Made by a program: the position numbers and the translations under genes. From Gammaproteobacteria bacterium (GTDB taxonomy: Bacteria; Pseudomonadota; Gammaproteobacteria; Arenicellales; JAANXG01), in assembly GCA_018263405.1 (NCBI GenBank), contig JAANXG010000152.1:1-30096 (forward strand): a stretch of DNA of 30,096 nt, written 5' to 3'. The number at the start of each line of letters is the position of its first letter. The stretch's first letter is position 1. A model generated the notes under the pieces. That model was given only the letters and a program-made list of their open reading frames with translations, searched no databases and was not told the DNA's origin. Shown in pieces: positions 1 through 7,631 of the stretch.

Positions 1-1
1 T

Positions 2-106
2 CGATTTATTGAGGCGAATAGCCAGCTATTTAACGAAATAAATCGGGAAAGTGGGCCGATCTCCCGCCGCCGCAGTAGATTCATCCTAAGTCCGACAGGC
101 TCCTAG
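2..106 (+). other. Open reading frame tail entering from the left edge, unrecognised
   Basis: The frame beginning at base 2 stays open for 34 codons and stops at TAG 104-106, giving an arginine-rich tail that ends in FILSPTGS. It could be the C-terminus of a gene that starts outside the window; in Pseudomonas-like genomes the gene before truA is often fimV, but this tail does not look like FimV. The stretch is short, so chance is possible. No function is assigned. Confidence 0.25.
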
Positions 107-174
107 CAGGGCTACTATGAGGATTTTTCGATTGAGGATCGTTCAAAGATGGCCCGAAGACGGGATGTGAAAAT

Positions 175-202
175 GGGAAGTTATTTTTGCGCGAGCCCTA
201 AG
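175..202 (+). repeat. Partial right-hand module of the dispersed intergenic repeat
   Basis: The bases around 184-201 (TTTTGCGCGAGCCCTAA) nearly match 22097-22113, the end of the copy beside tRNA-Val. They are preceded by GGGAAGTTA, which resembles the GAGAAGTTAC core of the copy at 25552. This looks like the remnant right end of one repeat unit lying just left of the next copy at 222. Divergent and non-coding. Confidence 0.5.
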
Positions 203-221
203 TTTTCATAATTTCTCGACA

Positions 222-272
222 CCCCACATGACCGCTAATATTGCACAGATTTTTCGATAAGTAGTGACGTGC
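222..272 (+). repeat. Dispersed intergenic repeat, copy A (overlaps truA start)
   Basis: The left part, CCCCACATGACCGC, is identical to 1111-1124 upstream of trpF. The rest aligns over about 50 bases, and both copies end in ACGTGCG. In copy A this end contains the GTG used as the truA start. Other copies are at 22033, 23736 and 25552, all on the plus strand. The function is unknown. Confidence 0.65.
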
Positions 273-1048
273 GCATCGCGATCGGGATCGAGTACAAGGG
301 TTCGGGTTTCAAAGATCGGAAGAGCCAGGACGGAGTTCGTACCGCGCAAGACTGTATTGAAAAAGCCCTGTCACTTGTTGCCGACCATCCGATAAGAGTG
401 GTGGCCGCCGGCCGGACCGACACCGGGGTCCATGCCACCGGTCAAGTCGTGCATTTCGATACGGAAAGATCGCGCTCGTCGTATTCGTGGACGCGGGGCG
501 CAAACTCCCACTTGCCGAATGACGTTCGGGTGCTCTGGGCGAAGCAAGTTCCGAGTGGTTTTCATGCCCGCTTTAGCGCCGCGGCACGTTCCTACAGATA
601 TATCCTGCACGTTTCTTCCAGCAGGCCCGCGATTCTCGGCGAATTATGCGCGTGGGTGTATTACGATCTGAATGTCAAACCAATGCAAAAAGCGGCCCAA
701 TTACTGGTGGGCGAGCATGATTTCAGTTCATTCCGCGCTGCCGGATGCCAGGCCAAGACACCGTGCCGCAAAGTCACCGATATCGATCTGAACCGTGCAG
801 GATGCTGGTTGTGGTTGGACATTACCGCCGATGCGTTTCTACAGCATATGATTAGAAACATCGTCGGATCTCTGATCTTGGTCGGCCGCGGAGAGCGGCG
901 GCCGGAGTGGATGACGCAAGTGCTCGAAAGGCGGGACCGGACCCTGGCAGGGGCGACAGCTTCGCCCGCGGGCTTGTATCTCAGTAAAGTATTCTATCCC
1001 CCGGCGTTCGATATTCCCGCTCCGGCAAGCCGTGCAAGGTTTTGGTAG
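269..1048 (+). CDS. truA: tRNA pseudouridine(38-40) synthase TruA
   Basis: TruA converts uridines 38-40 in the anticodon stem of tRNAs to pseudouridine in the cytoplasm. The 259-residue length is normal. The catalytic aspartate is D51 in AAGRTD, and the family blocks FHARFSA, YRYI, DFSSFRA and HMIRNIVGSL are present in order. The start is GTG 269, chosen because the protein then begins RIAIGIEY like its relatives; it lies inside a repeat copy. Oddity: the usual N-terminal YDG...F-x-G-W-Q motif reads Y9-K-G-S-G-F-K-D-R-K18, so the conserved Asp, Gly, Trp and Gln are all replaced. The replaced stretch includes 313-325, which equals the Illumina adapter core. The gene heads the truA-trpF-trpBA-accD block, but a 246-base spacer separates it from trpF. 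The family assignment is secure; activity is less so. Confidence 0.95.
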   Translation: MRIAIGIEYKGSGFKDRKSQDGVRTAQDCIEKALSLVADHPIRVVAAGRTDTGVHATGQVVHFDTERSRSSYSWTRGANSHLPNDVRVLWAKQVPSGFHARFSAAARSYRYILHVSSSRPAILGELCAWVYYDLNVKPMQKAAQLLVGEHDFSSFRAAGCQAKTPCRKVTDIDLNRAGCWLWLDITADAFLQHMIRNIVGSLILVGRGERRPEWMTQVLERRDRTLAGATASPAGLYLSKVFYPPAFDIPAPASRARFW

Positions 1049-1083
1049 ACTATTACGTAAGTTCTCAATAACCCCGTGCAAGA

Positions 1084-1118
1084 ATGTGGGGGTAGGAAAG
1101 ACAACCCTACCCCCACAT
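1084..1118. repeat. Perfect 13-bp inverted repeat in the truA-trpF spacer
   Basis: ATGTGGGGGTAGG (1084-1096) is the exact reverse complement of 1106-1118, with a 9-base loop between. It would form a very stable GC-rich hairpin 36 bases after the truA stop. No T-run follows, so it is not a textbook intrinsic terminator. Its right arm runs into the left end of repeat copy B. Confidence 0.7.
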
Positions 1119-1165
1119 GACCGCCGACATTGCTCGGACTTTTTGAAATTACACTATTACGTGCG
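1111..1165 (+). repeat. Dispersed intergenic repeat, copy B
   Basis: This copy carries the clearest form of the left core: CCCCACATGACCGC, then ACATTGCTCGGACTTTTTGA. It aligns to copy A over its whole length and to the GGACTTTTTGA core of the copy at 22033. It lies between truA and trpF, about 130 bases before the trpF start. Confidence 0.7.
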
Positions 1166-1294
1166 AATTTCACCTTGATCTTGAATATTTTGTCTCTCAA
1201 CCTTTCTCGCCCACAATGAATAGAGGTGCCCACATGAATCTCGCAATGTGCTCCGCGATACGTCGCGAGGATTCAAGAGCGGGGCTGCACTAAA

Positions 1295-1960
1295 TTGAAA
1301 ACGTATTTCGGGCGGCCGAGAACACGGGTGAAGATCTGCGGGATCGCCGATGCCGAGAACGCCCGCGGGGCGGCGCAAGGTGGTGCGGACGCGTTGGGGT
1401 TTGTGTTTCATAAGCCCAGCGTGCGGTACATCGCGCCTGCGCACGCCGGGGAAATCATTCAGGAACTGCCCCCATTCGTCGACGCTGTGGGCCTGGTGGT
1501 GGATCTGGAGCCGGAGGATCTGGACAATATCGCACGACTTAGCGGCATCGACTATTTTCAGTTTCACGGAAACGAAGATCCGTGGGTCTGTAAAGCAAGC
1601 GGATTGCCGTTCCTGAAAGCTTTAAGGATAAAACCGGGCATGGATATCCAGGCGAGTTCGGATCTCTATACCGGCGCCCGGGGACTGTTGCTGGACACAT
1701 TCGTCCACGATTTGCCTGGGGGTACCGGCGATACCTTTGACTGGTCGCGGATCCCGGATTCATTATCGTCGCCCGTTTTCCTGGCCGGTGGATTGAATGT
1801 CGATAACGTCGCTCAAGCCATACGGACCGTCAGGCCATACGGCGTGGATGTCAGCAGCGGCGTGGAACAGTCGCCCGGGGTAAAAGACCCGGACAGAATC
1901 GCGAAATTTCTACAATCGGTCTTGGATGCCGATTACCATTCGAGACACACAGATTCATGA
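1295..1960 (+). CDS. trpF: Phosphoribosylanthranilate isomerase TrpF
   Basis: TrpF carries out the Amadori rearrangement of phosphoribosylanthranilate to CdRP, the third step of tryptophan synthesis. The 221-residue protein has the usual TIM-barrel signatures: RVKICG with the catalytic Cys15, ADALGFVFH, FQFHGNE, LLLDT with the catalytic Asp, GGTGDTFDW, and the phosphate loop FLAGGLN followed by GVDVSSGVE. The start is uncertain. TTG 1295 gives a normal N-terminus but has no clear ribosome-binding site; GTG 1328 would begin directly at VKICG and seems too short. The stop overlaps the trpB start (ATGA), indicating translational coupling. Gene identity is secure. Confidence 0.96.
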   Translation: MKTYFGRPRTRVKICGIADAENARGAAQGGADALGFVFHKPSVRYIAPAHAGEIIQELPPFVDAVGLVVDLEPEDLDNIARLSGIDYFQFHGNEDPWVCKASGLPFLKALRIKPGMDIQASSDLYTGARGLLLDTFVHDLPGGTGDTFDWSRIPDSLSSPVFLAGGLNVDNVAQAIRTVRPYGVDVSSGVEQSPGVKDPDRIAKFLQSVLDADYHSRHTDS

Positions 1961-3198
1961 ATGCAGTGTTCCCTGTGAAAAATTATTCATTTCCGGACGA
2001 TCGGGGCCATTTCGGTCCCTATGGCGGTTCATTCGTTTCCGAGACCTTGGTGCGTCCATTGCGAGAACTGGAGGACGCATACCGTAGATATCTAAAAGAC
2101 CCCGAATTTCTCGCGGAGATGGATCGTGACTTCAAGACATTCGTGGGTCGGCCCTCGCCGCTGTATTTTGCCGAGCGTCTAACACGCCATTACGGCGGCG
2201 CGAGGATTTATCTAAAACGCGAAGACCTGAATCATACTGGGGCGCACAAGGTCAACAATACCGTAGGTCAGGCTCTGCTGGCCAGGAAACTCGGCAAGAC
2301 CCGCATCATCGCTGAAACGGGGGCCGGTCAGCACGGAGTGGCAACCGCCACGGTTTGTGCGCGGCTTGGTCTGCAATGCGTAGTGTATATGGGCAGCGAT
2401 GACATCGAGCGCCAGACCGTGAATGTTTACCGGATGCGCCTGCTGGGCGCGGAGGTCGTGCCCGTGGAGTCGGGGTCGCGCACGCTGAAAGATGCACTGA
2501 ATGAAGCGATGCGCGACTGGGTCGGTAACGTGGATACGACGTTTTACATCATTGGCACGGTAGCGGGACCACACCCGTACCCGGTCATGGTTCGGGACTT
2601 CCAGGCCGTTATCGGACGCGAGACCAAGGAACAGATGATGGAACTCGAGGGCCGGCTACCGGATGCGGTCGTGGCTTGCGTGGGAGGCGGGTCCAACGCT
2701 ATGGGTATTTTTTACCCATTTATCGATGATGAGGAAGTGGAACTTTACGGTGTCGAAGCCGGTGGCGAAGGGCTGTCGACCGGCAAGCACGCGGCGCCGT
2801 TGTGTTGCGGGCGCGTCGGTGTTCTCCACGGACAGCGCAGCTACCTGATGGAGGACGACGAGGGTCAGATCGTCGATACCCATTCACTGTCCGCGGGACT
2901 GGATTACCCGGGCGTCGGCCCGGAGCACGCCTGGCTGAAAGATCGGCACCGGGCCAATTACAGTTCGGTGACGGATGGCGAAGCACTACAGGCTTTTCAT
3001 CTCTTGACGCGGAAGGAAGGCATTATGCCGGCACTGGAATCCGCGCATGCCGTGGCTTACGCGGGCCAACTTGCGGGGGAAAAGGATAAAAACGAATCGA
3101 TTGTCGTGAATTTATCCGGTCGGGGCGATAAAGATATCGATACCGTCGCCAAACTGGAAGGGATCCGGGTCGCTGTGAACACGGTAATATCATGTTGA
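1957..3198 (+). CDS. trpB: Tryptophan synthase beta subunit TrpB
   Basis: TrpB is the PLP-dependent beta subunit that joins indole, channelled from TrpA, with L-serine to make tryptophan. The 413 residues match the family length. The PLP lysine is K98 in NHTGAHKVNN. Other blocks present are the N-terminal FGPYGG, GAGQHGVATA, the phosphate-binding GGGSNAMG, GVEAGGEG, and GRGDKD near the C-terminus. ATG 1957 overlaps the trpF stop by four bases. Unusually, trpA does not follow directly but after 212 bases. The C-terminal tail after the GRGDKD block, ending TVISC, looks slightly extended. Identity is secure. Confidence 0.98.
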   Translation: MNAVFPVKNYSFPDDRGHFGPYGGSFVSETLVRPLRELEDAYRRYLKDPEFLAEMDRDFKTFVGRPSPLYFAERLTRHYGGARIYLKREDLNHTGAHKVNNTVGQALLARKLGKTRIIAETGAGQHGVATATVCARLGLQCVVYMGSDDIERQTVNVYRMRLLGAEVVPVESGSRTLKDALNEAMRDWVGNVDTTFYIIGTVAGPHPYPVMVRDFQAVIGRETKEQMMELEGRLPDAVVACVGGGSNAMGIFYPFIDDEEVELYGVEAGGEGLSTGKHAAPLCCGRVGVLHGQRSYLMEDDEGQIVDTHSLSAGLDYPGVGPEHAWLKDRHRANYSSVTDGEALQAFHLLTRKEGIMPALESAHAVAYAGQLAGEKDKNESIVVNLSGRGDKDIDTVAKLEGIRVAVNTVISC

Positions 3199-3410
3199 AG
3201 GCGCGATCCGCAGTGAATGGCCCAGTCCTTTACCAGGAGCGCAACGCCCCAATGGTGGCTCAGGCGCGCTCCCTTCGGGCGGCCCGGAAAGCGGTCATCT
3301 GCGGCGTTATGTCTGTTGAGAAGGGCGCGCTATTCCCGGCGAGACAGGCCTTGCGGCTCACCGCTTTGCGGGCCGCTGAACGGTACAATATCAGTGAAGG
3401 GGTACACTAG
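3192..3410 (+). CDS. Doubtful 72-residue ORF filling the trpB-trpA spacer
   Basis: ATG 3192 lies inside the last codons of trpB, and the frame stops at TAG 3408-3410, directly before the trpA ATG at 3411. The product would be basic and alanine/arginine-rich, with no recognisable domain, signal peptide or membrane segment. The spacer contains GC-rich inverted segments (3264-3276 against 3320-3330, with a small bulge), which may explain the open frame by composition alone. It could be an inserted non-coding element or a small coupling ORF. I do not recognise it. Confidence 0.15.
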   Translation: MLKARSAVNGPVLYQERNAPMVAQARSLRAARKAVICGVMSVEKGALFPARQALRLTALRAAERYNISEGVH

Positions 3411-4238
3411 ATGGTTTGCAGATCGCGGACGTTTGAAAAACTGAGCGGCCGGCACGCGGCACTGATTCCCTTCGTTACCGCCGGCGATCCCGATCCCTCC
3501 GAGACCGTGGCCCTGATGCACAGGCTCGTCGAGGCGGGCGCGGATCTTATCGAACTTGGAATTCCATTTTCCGATCCCATGGCTGACGGACCGGTGATTC
3601 AGCGCGCCAGCGAGCGCGCTTTAGCGAAAGGCGTGAAACCTGTCGGGGTCCTGCAAATGGTGCGAGACTTCCGGCAACGGAATCGGCAAACTCCGGTAAT
3701 TCTGATGGGTTATCTGAATCCGATCGAAGCTTTCGGCTACCAAAACTGGGCCCGGGCTGCGGTCGCGGCGGGGGCGGACGGCGAAATTGTTGTGGATTTA
3801 CCACCGGAGGAAGCGGGAGAACTAAAAAATCACATGGACGAACACGGGCTGGATTCGATTTTCCTGATTGCCCCGACGACGACGCCGGAACGTGCCGATT
3901 TAATATGCACCCGGGCGCGCGGGTTCGTGTATTACGTGTCGCTAACGGGTGTCACGGGCGCAGCAAGTCCGGACGGTCGGCGGGTTAAAGCGCATATCGA
4001 CGAAATCAAATCGAAAGCCCGATTACCGGTTGGTGTAGGTTTTGGAATCAAAGATGACAAGTCGGCGGCAACGATTGCCGAGTTTGCCGATGCCGTGATT
4101 GTCGGCTCCGCCCTGGTTGACCGGATTCACCGATCAAGTGAAGCGGGTGAAGATTTCAAACAGGCGGCGTTCGATTTCGTCACCGAGCTCAGCGGTGCCA
4201 TCTCGACCTCTAGAGATGCCGAGGAGGCGAGTGCGTGA
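3411..4238 (+). CDS. trpA: Tryptophan synthase alpha subunit TrpA
   Basis: TrpA cleaves indole-3-glycerol phosphate to indole and glyceraldehyde-3-phosphate and passes indole to TrpB. The 275 residues match the family. The catalytic Glu48 sits in DLIELGIPFSDP and Asp59 in FSDPMADGP. YLNPIEAFG, VVDLPPEE, FLIAPTT, YYVSLTGVTG and the phosphate site VGVGFGI follow in order. ATG 3411 is supported by a good ribosome-binding site, AAGGGG at 3397-3402, eight bases upstream. The stop overlaps the GTG of accD, as in many gammaproteobacteria. The gene is intact; only its distance from trpB is unusual. Confidence 0.97.
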   Translation: MVCRSRTFEKLSGRHAALIPFVTAGDPDPSETVALMHRLVEAGADLIELGIPFSDPMADGPVIQRASERALAKGVKPVGVLQMVRDFRQRNRQTPVILMGYLNPIEAFGYQNWARAAVAAGADGEIVVDLPPEEAGELKNHMDEHGLDSIFLIAPTTTPERADLICTRARGFVYYVSLTGVTGAASPDGRRVKAHIDEIKSKARLPVGVGFGIKDDKSAATIAEFADAVIVGSALVDRIHRSSEAGEDFKQAAFDFVTELSGAISTSRDAEEASA

Positions 4239-5152
4239 GCTGGTTCGAGCGAATTCTCCCGCCCAAGGTTAAGGCATCCGACAAGAGCAAGCGCGGTGTA
4301 CCGGAAGGTCTGTGGACCAAGTGTGTCTCGTGCGACGCCGTATTGTATCGCGCGGAAGTAGACCGTAACCTGGAGGTTTGCCCGAAGTGCGGATTCCATA
4401 TGCGGATCACGGCGGAGCGTCGATTGGCGGCGTTTCTTGACGGCGGCGACGGAGAGCTGGTGGCCGCCGGCCTGAAGCCGGTAGACATGCTTAAATTCAA
4501 AGACACGCGCCGGTATCGGGACCGTTTGAGCGAAACCCAGAAAACCACGGGGCAAAGCGATGCCTTGATAGTGAAAAAAGGACAACTCAAGAGACTGCCC
4601 ATTGTTTGCGCGGCTTTCGAGTTCGATTTCATGGGCGGTTCCATGGGATCGGTGGTCGGCGAACGGTTTGTCCGGGCCATTCGTGCGTGTATTGAAGAGC
4701 GGCGCGCGCTGGTCTGTTTCAGCGCCAGTGGCGGGGCGCGGATGCAAGAAGCACTGTTCTCCCTGATGCAGATGGCCAAAACCAGCGCGGCATTGACTCA
4801 GCTCGGCGAAGAGCGTTTGCCGTACGTATCGGTATTGACCGACCCGACCATGGGCGGCGTGTCGGCAAGTCTCGCCATGCTGGGCGACGTTATTATTGCC
4901 GAACCGCGCGCGCTAATCGGGTTTGCGGGCCCCAGGGTGATCGAGCAGACGGTGCGCGAGACACTGCCGGAGGGCTTTCAGCGGTCGGAGTTTTTGCTGG
5001 AGCACGGCGCGATAGATATGATTATCGACCGCCGAAAAATGCGGGACCGCGTGCATGCCTTGCTGGCAATGTCGATGCAGGTGCGACGACGGAAAATCGT
5101 CGGCGCCGACGATACCGGGGAGGATGTTACCGACGCACAAATCGCTCCCTGA
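4235..5152 (+). CDS. accD: Acetyl-CoA carboxylase carboxyltransferase beta subunit AccD
   Basis: AccD is the beta subunit of the carboxyltransferase that moves the carboxyl group from carboxybiotin to acetyl-CoA, committing carbon to fatty acids. It works with AccA, which is not in this window. The 305 residues match the family. A four-cysteine zinc ribbon is visible as C30-x2-C33 and C49-x2-C52, followed by the crotonase-like core with FDFMGGSMGSVVGE, SASGGARMQE, LTDPTMGGVSAS and IGFAGPRVI. GTG 4235 overlaps the trpA TGA by four bases, and folC starts inside its 3' end, so trpA-accD-folC are probably cotranslated. Nothing seems missing. Confidence 0.98.
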   Translation: MSWFERILPPKVKASDKSKRGVPEGLWTKCVSCDAVLYRAEVDRNLEVCPKCGFHMRITAERRLAAFLDGGDGELVAAGLKPVDMLKFKDTRRYRDRLSETQKTTGQSDALIVKKGQLKRLPIVCAAFEFDFMGGSMGSVVGERFVRAIRACIEERRALVCFSASGGARMQEALFSLMQMAKTSAALTQLGEERLPYVSVLTDPTMGGVSASLAMLGDVIIAEPRALIGFAGPRVIEQTVRETLPEGFQRSEFLLEHGAIDMIIDRRKMRDRVHALLAMSMQVRRRKIVGADDTGEDVTDAQIAP

Positions 5153-6428
5153 TTCAGCGCCCTTGACCGCCAATCGCTTACTGGAAGACTGGTTGGCGTA
5201 CATCCGGACCGTGCACATTCGGTCCATCGATATGACCCTGGACCGAGTGCGGACAGTCCTGCAACGACTGGTGGTTCGTCTATCGTTCGATATCGTCGCA
5301 GTGGCTGGAACCAATGGCAAGGGATCCTGTGCGGCAATGCTGGGCGCCATACTGCATGCGTGCGGCTACAAAACAGCCGTCTACACATCCCCGCACCTCG
5401 TTCGTTTTAACGAAAGAGTCCGGATTGCCGGAATCCCGGTGAACGACACGGACTTGTGCCGCGCATTCCAACAAATCGAATCGGCGCGCGGAGACACCCC
5501 CTTGACTTATTTTGAATTTGCCACTTTGGCGGCTGTACTTGTATTTCAGCAATACGCTGTCGATATCGCGGTTATGGAGGTAGGCATGGGCGGGCGGCTG
5601 GATGCGGTGAACGCGTTGCCGATCGATGCGGCGTTGATAACGAACGTTGAGTTGGATCATGTGCGTTGGCTGGGCGGGGACCGGGAAGCTATCGGCCGCG
5701 AAAAGGCACACATTATGCGCGGCGAACGTCCGTCGGTTTACAATGATTCCCAACCACCCGGGGCCATACTGGATTACGCCGCCAGTGTTCGAACCCGATT
5801 GCTTGTGGCCGGCCGCGACTATCGCCACGAATCGATCGGTGGGCGATGGCGTTGGTTCGGTCCAAACGGTGAAACCTGGGCGCTGGAGCCTCCGCCCATG
5901 CCCGGTGCGGTGCAGATCGCGAATGCGGCAGGTGTATTGGCACTCTTGGCATGTTGGAAGAAAGTGCGACTCGAGCGGGAAACCGCGGTACAGGGGTTGA
6001 GAGACACCCGCATTCGCGGCCGATGCGAAATTGTCTCGTACGAACCGCTGGTGATACTCGACGTGGCCCATAACCCGTCGGCTGTGGAAATATTAGCGAG
6101 GCAATTAGCCGCGAACCCAGTTACCGGCAAAACGACCGCGGTATTTGGAATGTTGAAAGACAAGGATCCCGCCGGCATTGTTCGGACGGTAGAGGGGTAC
6201 GTCGACACGTGGTGTCTTGCCACGATTCGGGACGAGCGCGGAACGGATGCCTGGGAGTTGGCAAACTTGATCTCGGGCCTGGTGCGTGGTCGGGTTCATT
6301 GCCACGCCAGCGCAAAGGAAGCGTACAAATGCGCACTAATACGCTCGTGCGGCGACGACCGGGTTGTCGGCTTTGGGTCCTTTTACATAGCGGGTGATAT
6401 ACTCGACTATATGGCGAGGCTGTCCTGA
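5124..6428 (+). CDS. folC: Bifunctional folylpolyglutamate/dihydrofolate synthase FolC
   Basis: FolC adds glutamate to dihydropteroate, making dihydrofolate, and extends the polyglutamate tail of folates. It is a Mur-ligase-like ATP-dependent enzyme. The P-loop is AGTNGKGS near residues 61-68. YTSPHLVRFNERVRI, TYFEFAT, EVGMGGRLDAVN, and the C-terminal LDVAHNPSA and FGMLKDKD blocks follow. The frame is open further upstream inside accD, but ATG 5124 is preferred: it lies after the GGGGAGG at 5117-5123 (spacing unusually tight) and gives a normal 434-residue protein. It overlaps accD by 29 bases. The C-terminus ends soon after FGSFYIAGD. Confidence 0.96.
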   Translation: MLPTHKSLPDSAPLTANRLLEDWLAYIRTVHIRSIDMTLDRVRTVLQRLVVRLSFDIVAVAGTNGKGSCAAMLGAILHACGYKTAVYTSPHLVRFNERVRIAGIPVNDTDLCRAFQQIESARGDTPLTYFEFATLAAVLVFQQYAVDIAVMEVGMGGRLDAVNALPIDAALITNVELDHVRWLGGDREAIGREKAHIMRGERPSVYNDSQPPGAILDYAASVRTRLLVAGRDYRHESIGGRWRWFGPNGETWALEPPPMPGAVQIANAAGVLALLACWKKVRLERETAVQGLRDTRIRGRCEIVSYEPLVILDVAHNPSAVEILARQLAANPVTGKTTAVFGMLKDKDPAGIVRTVEGYVDTWCLATIRDERGTDAWELANLISGLVRGRVHCHASAKEAYKCALIRSCGDDRVVGFGSFYIAGDILDYMARLS

Positions 6429-6429
6429 T

Positions 6430-7107
6430 ATGTCCGGACAAAAGCAAAGCGAGACGTTTGTTTTGAAACATCGTTTAACCGGCGCGATCGTCTTGATCGG
6501 TTTTACCGTAATTATTCTGCCGATGCTATTGAGCGGTCCCGCGGACCGGAACGATAGCCGGAGTACCGACAGGGTTCCCGGCGAGCCGGACCCCGGAGAG
6601 TTTCGCTCCAATATTACGCCCATAGGCGGCGATACTCCGACCTTAACTCTCCCGACGCAAGACCGGAAAGCAAGCGACGGGGACACGTCAAATCGTTCCG
6701 GGTCGACTCCGGCCACTGGTGCCGTCACGCAATCGGACCCAGCGCAAGGTTCCGGGGACGATGGGGTGAGCGAAACCACTAAACCGACTGGTGACGAGGA
6801 GGCGTCGGCTGCCTCCCGGGTCGATTCGCGGAGCGGTGAATCGGCGGAAGTCACGCCGGGAAAATCGATCGAACGTGGCTGGATCGTTCAGGTCGGAACG
6901 TTCAAAAATCCGGTTAACGTCAAAACGCTCGTTGCCAAACTCGAGCGCAGTGGTTTCGGTTCTTCCACGACGGATGTGACGACCTCGGAAGGCAGGGCGA
7001 CACGGGTCTGGGTGGGTCCGTTTCAGACTCGCGTGGAGGCGGCTCGGGCGAAGACGCGCGTCAAGCACCGCACGGGGTCGCAGGGGTTCATTGTTGCGTA
7101 TCCGTGA
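6430..7107 (+). CDS. dedD: SPOR-domain inner-membrane protein, DedD-like
   Basis: This 225-residue protein has a short cytoplasmic N-terminus, one membrane segment at about residues 15-36 (LTGAIVLIGFTVIILPMLL), a long low-complexity linker rich in Ser, Thr, Asp, Gly and Pro, and a C-terminal SPOR domain from about residue 148 (RGWIVQVGTF...VWVGPFQT...FIVAYP). SPOR domains bind denuded glycan strands at the septum, and DedD in E. coli assists cell constriction. ATG 6430 is chosen over an earlier in-frame GTG at 6394 because it gives the short polar N-terminus and lies one base after the folC stop. Position between folC and cvpA matches E. coli dedD. Confidence 0.92.
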   Translation: MSGQKQSETFVLKHRLTGAIVLIGFTVIILPMLLSGPADRNDSRSTDRVPGEPDPGEFRSNITPIGGDTPTLTLPTQDRKASDGDTSNRSGSTPATGAVTQSDPAQGSGDDGVSETTKPTGDEEASAASRVDSRSGESAEVTPGKSIERGWIVQVGTFKNPVNVKTLVAKLERSGFGSSTTDVTTSEGRATRVWVGPFQTRVEAARAKTRVKHRTGSQGFIVAYP

Positions 7108-7128
7108 AAAACACGACTACCACGCAGC

Positions 7129-7620
7129 ATGAACGGCGCTGACTGGGCTATTCTTGCAATCACCGTGTTGTCCGCGCTGGTCGGAATCTACCGTGGTTTC
7201 ATACGCGAAATCTTGTCCCTGACCTCCTGGATTCTGGCATTTTGGGCGGCATTCAGTTTTTCGGAAACTGTCGGGGTTCATTTCGAACCTTATATCGAGT
7301 CCCCGGCGCTTCGCGTAGTAGCGGCGTTCGCTGCTTTGTTTATCGCAACGCTGCTGATTTTGTCCGCAATCAGTTACTTGTTGTATCGCCTTTTGCTGGC
7401 AAGCGGCGTTAGCGGCACCGATCGCATATTAGGCGGCCTGTTCGGCATCGTTCGCGCCATCGTCCTGGTATCGGTGGTTTTGCTTCTGGCGCGTTTGACT
7501 GCCTATCCGCACGAAGCGTGGAGGGATCAATCCATTTTGGTACAGCAATTGAATCCCGTGGCGGTATTTTTTTACGATCGCTTGCCTCCTGATATTGTCA
7601 AGTATCTGGAAACGGTTTAG
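7129..7620 (+). CDS. cvpA: CvpA family inner-membrane protein
   Basis: A 163-residue hydrophobic protein with about four predicted membrane segments. It opens with the family signature DWAILAITVLSALVGIYRGF, followed by REILSLTSWILAFWAAF, and ends with a short polar tail. CvpA is needed for colicin V production in E. coli and has been linked to envelope stress tolerance, but its biochemical role is not established. ATG 7129 is 21 bases after the SPOR gene, and purF starts 11 bases after its stop, as in E. coli and Pseudomonas. The gene appears intact. Confidence 0.95.
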   Translation: MNGADWAILAITVLSALVGIYRGFIREILSLTSWILAFWAAFSFSETVGVHFEPYIESPALRVVAAFAALFIATLLILSAISYLLYRLLLASGVSGTDRILGGLFGIVRAIVLVSVVLLLARLTAYPHEAWRDQSILVQQLNPVAVFFYDRLPPDIVKYLETV

Positions 7621-7631
7621 GTTTCTTTATT

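Noticed and set aside
4127..4747. 206-codon open frame on the minus strand
   Set aside because: It is antisense to trpA/accD, which have complete motifs; it has no domain and is a by-product of codon bias.
5280..6071. 263-codon open frame on the minus strand
   Set aside because: Antisense to folC, with no family signature.
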